From UBA6165 sp044233745 (lineage in GTDB: Bacteria; Bacteroidota; Bacteroidia; Flavobacteriales_D; Crocinitomicaceae): 21,484 nt of DNA. Positions 16,747-21,484 of the stretch are shown one piece after another. Below the pieces are notes generated by a model that saw nothing but the letters and a program-made list of their open reading frames with translations, was not told the DNA's origin and did not search any database. The number at the start of each line of letters is the position of its first letter. Positions within the stretch are counted from its first letter, which is position 1. The stretch is taken from NCBI GenBank assembly GCA_044233745.1, contig JBIIJN010000045.1:1-21484 (forward strand), given 5' to 3'. Position numbers and translations under genes: made by a program.

Positions 16747-17544
16747 TTAATTAAATCTTGTAAGTACTGTAACTACTACGATGGCACTAGAAATGAGCGA
16801 CACCACGGGGGCCACTTCTTTTAAAACCTCTCTTGTGTATTGCGTAACCGGCTCAATGTAAATAATGTCGTTGGCTTGAATAATCATATCGGCATAATAG
16901 AGACCATCCATGGTGGATAAATCAATTAAATATACCTCTCGACCTTTTGGTGTTTGACGCATTACTTTAATTTTTTTGGCTTTCCCCCTTGGGTGAATAC
17001 CCCCGGCCTTTGCGATCACCTCTAATAGCGTCGTATTGTAGTTTTCGATGTCAACCACTACTGAGCTTCCAGCGTCACCATTAAAAACAATTGCTCTTTG
17101 GTTAATCACCTCCAGAATTACAAAAGGGTCAACATAATGACTGCTGTATATCTCCCTGAGCATTTTTTGAGCCTCTGGAAGCGTAAATCCAGCAATATTA
17201 ATTTCACCAATAATTGGCAAGTCCACTATACCAGTTTGTCTTACCAAATACGTTATGGTGTTTGATCTTGTCAAAAGTCGTCCAATATTTTGCCCCGAAC
17301 CATTTTGAGCGAAGGTGGCTCCTGTTAAGATATCGAATATTTTTTCGCCATCATTGGTATAAACTATCAAACTTAATTGATCGTTTGGAGAAATGCGGTA
17401 TTCGTATTTTGGGGTCATGGGGATGGAATCATATCCTTTAAAATCTTTGCCCTCTTTAAACATGATGCTCGAATTGATTCCGCAACTTGTAATGGCAAAA
17501 AAAGAAAATACACTTAACCCAATTAATAACAATCTATTATTCAT
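16747..17544 (-). CDS. Polysaccharide export lipoprotein (Wza-like)
   Basis: The outer-membrane/periplasmic component of polysaccharide export, 265 residues. The N-terminus is a lipoprotein signal ending in FAITSC (lipidated C21). A Poly_export domain covers about 47-145 (YRISPNDQLSLIVYT at its start, GIVDLPIIGEINIAGFTLPEA in its middle). An SLBB-type domain covers about 150-230 (TLLEVIAKAGGIHPRGK, NDIIYIEP). A hydrophobic C-terminal helix (about 244-262) would anchor or cross the outer membrane, as in Wza. The gene lies 24 bases after the glycosyltransferase stop and 5 bases before the Wzc-like gene. At 265 residues it is shorter than E. coli Wza (about 380) but of the length usual in Bacteroidota. 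Confidence 0.94.
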   Translation of the reverse strand: MNNRLLLIGLSVFSFFAITSCGINSSIMFKEGKDFKGYDSIPMTPKYEYRISPNDQLSLIVYTNDGEKIFDILTGATFAQNGSGQNIGRLLTRSNTITYLVRQTGIVDLPIIGEINIAGFTLPEAQKMLREIYSSHYVDPFVILEVINQRAIVFNGDAGSSVVVDIENYNTTLLEVIAKAGGIHPRGKAKKIKVMRQTPKGREVYLIDLSTMDGLYYADMIIQANDIIYIEPVTQYTREVLKEVAPVVSLISSAIVVVTVLTRFN

Positions 17545-17563
17545 CTATCTCGAATAGTTTGAG

Positions 17564-17571
17564 CAAAGTTA
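17564..17571 (-). promoter_or_regulatory. Possible internal promoter before the Wza-like gene
   Basis: TAACTTTG (17571-17564 on the minus strand) is a full match to TAnnTTTG, and its TAA is the stop codon of the glycosyltransferase gene. Predicted transcription would start near 17560, 16 bases before the Wza-like ATG. No TTG sits at 17-23 bases upstream, so this could be chance. Confidence 0.3.
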
Positions 17572-18741
17572 AACTTTTTGAAGCAACCGCATATAGTAGT
17601 CTTCAATATTTCGGACGAGTTGGGTGTAGTGGTATTTTTCGCCAACATGTTTCCATCCATTTTCTGCCATGTTTTTCCTCAACAATTCATTTTCAATCAA
17701 TTCCAAAAGTTTGCGCGAATATGCCTCTAAATCATTGGGTTCAACCACAAAGCCTGTTTTGCCTTGTTCCACAATATCCAAAACACCCCCAACATTGGTT
17801 GAAATCACGGGTACGCCGGCGGCTTGAGCCTCGATAAGAGAAACGGGTGTTCCTTCGTTTTTTGATGTCAAACAAATAATGTCCATCGCATGATTGAACG
17901 GTGCTATGTCTTCAATCCACGAGGTGAACGTGATTAATCCTTGAAATGTAGCGTTTATCTGATTCGCTTGATTTTCAATAGCTTCTCTTTCACTGCCGTC
18001 TCCAACGATGAATACTTTTATGTTTTTCTCCGTTTTTTTCGCCACTTCGCTGATTACGTCGAGGAAAAACCCGTGGTCTTTCACAGGCGCTAATCTGCCA
18101 ATGATTGCAATGGCGATTTCGTGGTCAGACAAATGCAATTCGGCGCGCAATTTGGCTCGATTTTCCGCTTTGTTGGTGTTGAATTTGGTCAAATCCAAAC
18201 CCAAGGGAATCACTTCAATTTTATTGGCCGGACATATTTTATGAATTTCAGCAAGTTCCTTTTTTTGCTGCTCGCTGATGGCTATTATTCCAGTTGATTT
18301 TTTGGCTAGCGAACGTTCAATTCGCTTGAAAATCTCGGTTTTGATTCTGCCAAAATAAGAATGAAAAACATGGCCATGAAAAGTGTGAATAATAACAGGA
18401 ACACCACATTTATGGGCGGCTCTTCTGCCTAAAGCACCAGCCTTCGCGGCGTGGGTATGCACAATGTCGGGCTTGTATTGCTCAATGATTTGTTTGATTT
18501 TTTTATATGCTTTTCGGTCAGATGAAAAGTTGGGGTCGCGCTGCAATTCTTCTAAAACCACAGGTTCGATTTGATATTCTCGGAGCACATGCAATGAATC
18601 GCTCTCCCCAGCATCTGGAACACCACCGATGAGTTTGGTTTCGAATGATTCTCCTAAATATTTGGTCAACAATGTGACGTGAAAAGTGGGTCCGCCTATG
18701 TTGAATCTGTTGATGATGCGCAGTACTTTAATCTTCTTCAT
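17569..18741 (-). CDS. Glycosyltransferase family 4 protein
   Basis: A GT-B fold, retaining glycosyltransferase of 390 residues, probably adding a sugar to a lipid-linked exopolysaccharide repeat unit. The N-terminal domain starts KVLRIINRFNIGGPTFHV, with the glycine-rich acceptor-side loop, and continues with HTHAAKAGALGRRAAH and IIHTFHGHVFHSYFG. The C-terminal nucleotide-sugar domain has IGRLAPVKDHGFFLD, a FIVGDGSE strand, and the E(x7)E motif in EGTPVSLIEAQAAGVPVIST, followed by NVGGVLDIV. The donor and acceptor cannot be told from sequence. It is the first gene of the run that includes the Wza- and Wzc-like genes, and it is divergent from the peptidase gene on the plus strand. Confidence 0.94.
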   Translation of the reverse strand: MKKIKVLRIINRFNIGGPTFHVTLLTKYLGESFETKLIGGVPDAGESDSLHVLREYQIEPVVLEELQRDPNFSSDRKAYKKIKQIIEQYKPDIVHTHAAKAGALGRRAAHKCGVPVIIHTFHGHVFHSYFGRIKTEIFKRIERSLAKKSTGIIAISEQQKKELAEIHKICPANKIEVIPLGLDLTKFNTNKAENRAKLRAELHLSDHEIAIAIIGRLAPVKDHGFFLDVISEVAKKTEKNIKVFIVGDGSEREAIENQANQINATFQGLITFTSWIEDIAPFNHAMDIICLTSKNEGTPVSLIEAQAAGVPVISTNVGGVLDIVEQGKTGFVVEPNDLEAYSRKLLELIENELLRKNMAENGWKHVGEKYHYTQLVRNIEDYYMRLLQKV

Positions 18742-18756
18742 TCCCCAAATTTGCTG

Positions 18757-18764
18757 CGAAAGTA
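18757..18764 (-). promoter_or_regulatory. Weak candidate -7 element of the polysaccharide operon
   Basis: TACTTTCG (18764-18757 on the minus strand) matches TAnnTTTG at seven of eight positions. It would start transcription near 18753, about 12 bases before the glycosyltransferase ATG. It sits in the 118-base divergent gap with no clear -33 element. This is a weak candidate. Confidence 0.25.
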
Positions 18765-18827
18765 GTTTTTTTCAAAGGATAGACTAAAAAAACCACACGA
18801 AAAACCGAGACTTTCCTTGGTATGGTT

Positions 18828-18855
18828 TTGGTATCTGTCTTTCTCATTACTTTTG
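18828..18855 (+). promoter_or_regulatory. Promoter of the PBP4-type peptidase gene (TTG-N17-TACTTTTG)
   Basis: TTG at 18828-18830 and TACTTTTG at 18848-18855, 17 bases apart, match both elements of the Bacteroidetes promoter. Transcription is predicted to start at about 18859-18860, exactly at the ATG of the gene, so the mRNA may be leaderless. Confidence 0.6.
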
Positions 18856-18859
18856 AGAC

Positions 18860-20329
18860 ATGAAAAATCTAATTTTTGTTATCGCTGTTTTTTGGTGTGC
18901 GACACCTTTATTTTCGTCCGACAGTGAGCTCCAGAAGGCAGTTGACAATTTTGTAAGCAAACCGGATTTTAAACAGGCCAGCATTGCCTTTATGGCTGTG
19001 GATTTGGCTAATAATGAAATATTGGCGCAACATGATGCCAAACGCCTTTTGGCTCCGGCGAGCACCACCAAATTGTGGTCAACAGCCGCGGCTATGGAAT
19101 TGTTGGGTGCTGAATATCGCCCGAAGACACAGGTTTTATACACAGGAACTATTGTTGGATCAACCCTAAATGGCAGCATTATAATTCGTGGCTTTGGCGA
19201 TGTTTCTCTTGGAAGTTCGTACTTTACATCCCGCGAAAAAATGCTTGATTTTATCGATTCTTGGGCAGATAGCATCAAAGCATTGGGGGTACAAAACGTG
19301 TCGGGAGGTATCCTTGCTGATGCTTCATCTTTTGGTTATTTTGGTCCACCAGACGGTTGGTCGTGGAGCGATATGGGCAATTATTACGGTGCTTTCCCAA
19401 GTGGTTTAACTGTTTTTGACAACATGATGGAACTGTTTTTTAGCACCTCATCGAAAATTGGAGGAACCACAAGTATCACCAAAACAAATCCAGTACTGCC
19501 AAGTTTAGTAATTCAAAACTATGTGCTCGCTGATAACATTACCTCCGATAACGCCTATGTTTATGGAGCGCCCTATTCCAACTATGCTTTTGTTACGGGC
19601 ACATTGCCGTTGAATAAAACAGCTTTTGTGGTGAAGTCGGCCATTCAGAATCCAGAATTGGTTTTTGCCTTGGAGTTTCATGCTGCACTGCTTAGAAAAG
19701 GGATTCAACTGAATGCCAGCCCTTTGATAAACAACACCATCGACCCCAAAGAAAAGGAACAGGTGAGTGCTTTGCTCAAGGAAAAACAAACCTTGATTTT
19801 TACTCATTTGGGGGCCACGCTTTTTCAAGTCGCTGAGTTTATTAACTTCAAGAGCGTTAATCTCTTTGCGGAGCATCTGCCTTGCTGGATTGCCTTGGAG
19901 AAAAATGGTCTGGGTTATCACAAAGAAGGCATGAAAATTATACAAGACTTTTGGAGCACCAAATTTGATATTGCGGCAACTCGAATTAATGACGGCAGCG
20001 GTTTGTCGCGCACCAACGCCATCAGCGCACAGAATTTCGTTGACTTATTGATCTACATGCACAAAAGCAAAAGCCAAGAATTTGAACTCACTTTGCCTAT
20101 TGCGGGTGAGTCGGGAACTTTGAGAAACTTGTGCAAAGGTCAAGCAGGTCAAGGCAGAATCATGGCCAAAAGCGGTACCATGTCGAAAGTGAAGTCGTAT
20201 GCGGGCTATGTGAAAACCAAATCGGGTAAAAAACTGGCTTTTGCTATCATTGTAAACAACCATGCCAACAGCTCTTCAGCGCTCACTACGCAAATGGAAT
20301 CGGTGCTCAATGCTATGGCTGTGCTGTAG
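18860..20329 (+). CDS. dacB: D-alanyl-D-alanine carboxypeptidase/endopeptidase, PBP4 type (peptidase S13)
   Basis: A periplasmic low-molecular-mass penicillin-binding protein that trims or cleaves peptidoglycan peptide cross-links. It has 489 residues with a signal peptide (about 1-20, LIFVIAVFWCATPLFSS). The three serine acyltransferase motifs are present: SxxK as STTK (S68, K71), SxN as SVN (332-334, in FKSVNLFAEHL) and KTG as KSG (437-439, in AKSGTMSKVKSYAGYV). The conserved block NDGSGLSRTNAISAQ (377-391) lies between the last two. The gap of about 260 residues between SxxK and SxN holds the extra domains typical of S13 enzymes. The ATG at 18860 is the only start that keeps the signal peptide. 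The substitution KSG for KTG is conservative and seen in this family. It is monocistronic by layout. Confidence 0.93.
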   Translation: MKNLIFVIAVFWCATPLFSSDSELQKAVDNFVSKPDFKQASIAFMAVDLANNEILAQHDAKRLLAPASTTKLWSTAAAMELLGAEYRPKTQVLYTGTIVGSTLNGSIIIRGFGDVSLGSSYFTSREKMLDFIDSWADSIKALGVQNVSGGILADASSFGYFGPPDGWSWSDMGNYYGAFPSGLTVFDNMMELFFSTSSKIGGTTSITKTNPVLPSLVIQNYVLADNITSDNAYVYGAPYSNYAFVTGTLPLNKTAFVVKSAIQNPELVFALEFHAALLRKGIQLNASPLINNTIDPKEKEQVSALLKEKQTLIFTHLGATLFQVAEFINFKSVNLFAEHLPCWIALEKNGLGYHKEGMKIIQDFWSTKFDIAATRINDGSGLSRTNAISAQNFVDLLIYMHKSKSQEFELTLPIAGESGTLRNLCKGQAGQGRIMAKSGTMSKVKSYAGYVKTKSGKKLAFAIIVNNHANSSSALTTQMESVLNAMAVL

Positions 20330-20388
20330 GTTTTCAGGAATTTTCTTTCTTTTTTCATTGCATGGTGGGGCTACATAAAAAATAAGTT

Positions 20389-20396
20389 TATATTTG
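20389..20396 (+). promoter_or_regulatory. -7 promoter element of tRNA-Phe
   Basis: TATATTTG at 20389-20396 matches TAnnTTTG. The predicted transcript start near 20400 is 13 bases before the first tRNA base. A TTG at 20358-20360 is too far upstream (28 bases) to be a standard -33 element. Confidence 0.5.
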
Positions 20397-20412
20397 CTCC
20401 CTCAAAACGGGA

Positions 20413-20485
20413 GGTGATGTAGCTCAGTTGGTAGAGCAAAGGACTGAAAATCCTTGTGTCGACGGTTCGATTCCGCCCATCACCA
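20413..20485 (+). tRNA. tRNA-Phe (anticodon GAA)
   Basis: A 73-nt cloverleaf. The acceptor stem GGTGATG (20413-20419) pairs with CATCACC (20478-20484), with discriminator A at 20485. The D arm is GCTC-AGTTGGTA-GAGC. The anticodon stem AAGGA/TCCTT encloses CTGAAAA, giving anticodon GAA. The variable loop is GTGTC and the T loop TTCGATT. The T stem GACGG/CCGCC has one A-C mismatch at the second pair. CCA is not encoded, because the bases after the discriminator are CAG. A promoter lies upstream and a terminator 6 bases downstream. Confidence 0.95.
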
Positions 20486-20491
20486 CAGAAG

Positions 20492-20526
20492 AAAACCCTT
20501 GACAGCGCTGCTGTTGAGGGTTTTTT
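20492..20526 (+). terminator. Intrinsic terminator of tRNA-Phe
   Basis: A 15-bp hairpin pairs 20492-20506 (aaaacccttgacagc) with 20510-20524, with a 3-base loop and a run of six T at 20521-20526. Two adjacent wobble pairs (T-G, G-T) interrupt the stem in the middle. Confidence 0.85.
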
Positions 20527-20577
20527 GATTTTGTTGATGAACCGATGCCATGTCTGACTACGTCTTCAAGCAGGCCT

Positions 20578-20602
20578 GTCTGCCTGATGCAGTCAGGCAG
20601 GC
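20578..20602. repeat. REP-like hairpin
   Basis: A 10-bp stem pairs gtctgcctga (20578-20587) with tcaggcaggc (20593-20602) around a 5-base loop, with one wobble pair. The CTGCCTGA/TCAGGCAG core resembles GC-rich dispersed palindromes of bacterial genomes and stands out against the AT-rich surroundings. Its right end touches the second copy of the tRNA tail. Confidence 0.5.
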
Positions 20603-20615
20603 GCCCATCACCACA
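20602..20615 (+). repeat. Second copy of the tRNA-Phe 3' end
   Basis: The 14 bases cgcccatcaccaca at 20602-20615 repeat 20474-20487 exactly, covering the last T-stem bases, the 3' acceptor strand and the discriminator of tRNA-Phe. The period is 128 bases. No 5' half of a tRNA precedes it. It may be a remnant of a second tRNA-Phe gene or the scar of an element that used this tRNA end. Confidence 0.7.
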
Positions 20616-20624
20616 CTAAAAAAC

Positions 20625-20660
20625 AAAAGCCCTTGATTCTTAATGAATTGAGGGCTTTTT
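20625..20660 (+). terminator. Second intrinsic terminator, related to the tRNA-Phe one
   Basis: A 14-bp hairpin pairs 20625-20638 (aaaagcccttgatt) with 20646-20659, with a 7-base loop and a T run (20656-20660). It shares the CCCTTGA/TTGAGGG core and the same adjacent T-G and G-T wobble pairs with the terminator at 20492-20526, so the two look like diverged copies. Confidence 0.75.
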
Positions 20661-20734
20661 GGTTTTAAAGAGCAAAAGCCTCCCCCCACCCCTTAATCCT
20701 AACTTAACCTTCATAATTTTCATTTAATCCTAAT

Positions 20735-20753
20735 AATTTGAAATCTTCAAATT
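20735..20753. promoter_or_regulatory. Perfect inverted repeat upstream of the last gene (possible operator)
   Basis: AATTTGAA (20735-20742), a 3-base spacer, then TTCAAATT (20746-20753): a perfect 8-bp dyad about 30 bases upstream of the candidate -7 element at 20783-20790. It has no T run, so an operator is more likely than a terminator. A 10-base direct repeat (ttaatcctaa) lies just before it at 20693-20702 and 20724-20733. Confidence 0.35.
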
Positions 20754-20782
20754 CAGGAAACATGATACTGTAAAGAGTGTCT

Positions 20783-20790
20783 GACCTTTG
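20783..20790 (+). promoter_or_regulatory. Candidate -7 element of the last gene
   Basis: GACCTTTG at 20783-20790 matches TAnnTTTG at seven of eight positions. Transcription would start near 20794, 14 bases before the ATG at 20808. No good -33 TTG is seen. Confidence 0.3.
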
Positions 20791-20807
20791 CAAAAAAATT
20801 ATTGAAG

Positions 20808-21484
20808 ATGAAAAAAATGTACTTTATTCAATTGTTTGTGGTTTTGTTTGCCCTATTGTCAGGATATTCACAAGCACAAACGGTAATCACAGAATGGGGC
20901 TTTGAAGAAAACCCATTATTACCCAACAATGATACCCCTGCGCCAAATGTTGGCAGCGGCTCTGCAAGTGTTTTAGGAAACATGACAAACCTAAGCAGAA
21001 GCACTGGCTCAAACACGGGGTGCTCTCAAACTTCTGGCACTGGAAGTTGGGCATTTGGAACAGCTAACCCGGGAACCAATGAATCGAGTGGTGCTCAATT
21101 CTTGGTTTCAACAGTGGGTTATCAAGGAATCAAAATAACTTATGACCAGAGAATGTCTAATTCGGCAACGAGAACCGAACGTATTCAATATACTTTGGAT
21201 GGCGTTAGCTGGATTAATTTTAATGTTGATCCTACCAACTCAACAATTTCATGTAATGGCTCATACGACAATGGTCGATTTGATAGAGGAACAACAGTTG
21301 GATTGAACATGTCTGATTCTTGGTCAAGAAAAACAGTAGATTTTACCTCTATTGTTGGCGCCAACGACAATCCAAACTTTGGTGTGCGTATCGTGGCGGC
21401 GCATTTTGAATCAACAGGCGAATTTCGTCAAGCCAACAATTCTATTGCCATAGCCACAGCAGGTACTTGGCGCTTCGACAACGT
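20808..21484 (+). CDS. Secreted beta-rich protein, N-terminal 225 codons (3' end outside window)
   Basis: The frame is open from ATG 20808 to the right edge with no stop. The N-terminus MKKMYFIQLFVVLFALLSGY then SQAQT is a clear signal peptide. The mature part starts with TEWGFEENPLLPNNDTPAPN and a Gly/Ser/Asn-rich stretch, then STVGYQGIKITYDQRMSNS and ERIQYTLDGVSWINFN. This alternating pattern is that of a beta-sandwich module seen at the start of large extracellular proteins in Bacteroidota; I do not recognise a catalytic domain. Proteins of this kind are often sent out by the type IX secretion system, whose C-terminal signal would be outside the window. Function unknown. An inverted repeat and a near-consensus -7 element lie upstream. 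Confidence 0.85.
   Translation, partial: MKKMYFIQLFVVLFALLSGYSQAQTVITEWGFEENPLLPNNDTPAPNVGSGSASVLGNMTNLSRSTGSNTGCSQTSGTGSWAFGTANPGTNESSGAQFLVSTVGYQGIKITYDQRMSNSATRTERIQYTLDGVSWINFNVDPTNSTISCNGSYDNGRFDRGTTVGLNMSDSWSRKTVDFTSIVGANDNPNFGVRIVAAHFESTGEFRQANNSIAIATAGTWRFDN

Noticed and set aside
18742..18859. Small RNA or riboswitch in the divergent gap
   Set aside because: Apart from promoter-like elements I found no stable hairpin or known riboswitch core in these 118 bases.
20474..20615. attL/attR pair of an integrated element
   Set aside because: Only 128 bases separate the two 14-base copies, and there is no integrase gene. At most it is a scar, so it is listed as a duplication instead.

Overview
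The window looks like a piece of a Bacteroidota chromosome, probably Flavobacteriales or a near relative. The evidence is a Bacteroidetes-type leucyl-tRNA synthetase, a TonB-dependent receptor with a carboxypeptidase-regulatory-like N-terminus paired with a DUF4249 lipoprotein, long PKD/Ig-like secreted proteins, a moderate-to-low GC content, and at least six matches to the Bacteroidetes promoter -7 element TAnnTTTG. Shine-Dalgarno sites are essentially absent. I cannot name the genus.

Layout. 1-3576 (minus) is the first 1192 codons of a very large secreted PKD/Ig-like repeat protein that runs off the left edge. 3620-6565 (minus) is leuS. 6605-7756 (minus) is a DUF4143-type AAA ATPase preceded by three perfect 17-bp repeats spaced exactly 22 bp apart. 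7847-11225 (minus) is a TonB-dependent receptor followed by a DUF4249 lipoprotein. 11346-18741 (minus) is a tightly packed six-gene run, in transcription order: family-4 glycosyltransferase, Wza-like export lipoprotein, Wzc-like tyrosine kinase/co-polymerase with a Gly-Tyr tail, ACMSD-like amidohydrolase, NatA-like ABC ATPase, NatB-like permease. The plus strand then carries a PBP4-type D,D-carboxypeptidase (18860-20329), tRNA-Phe (20413-20485) with an intrinsic terminator, a partial second copy of the tRNA 3' end with its own terminator, and the start of another secreted protein that runs off the right edge.

How the genes fit together. The glycosyltransferase, Wza-like and Wzc-like proteins form the export/control core of an exopolysaccharide or capsule locus. 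The amidohydrolase and ABC pair follow within a few bases and are likely co-transcribed, but no functional link is obvious. The receptor and DUF4249 lipoprotein probably form one outer-membrane uptake unit of unknown ligand. leuS, the peptidase and the tRNA are housekeeping genes. No complete new system is evident. The most unusual points are a 48-bp in-frame insertion in leuS bounded by 9-bp direct repeats, the 22-bp-period repeat array at the DUF4143 promoter, and the duplicated tRNA-Phe tail with a REP-like hairpin.
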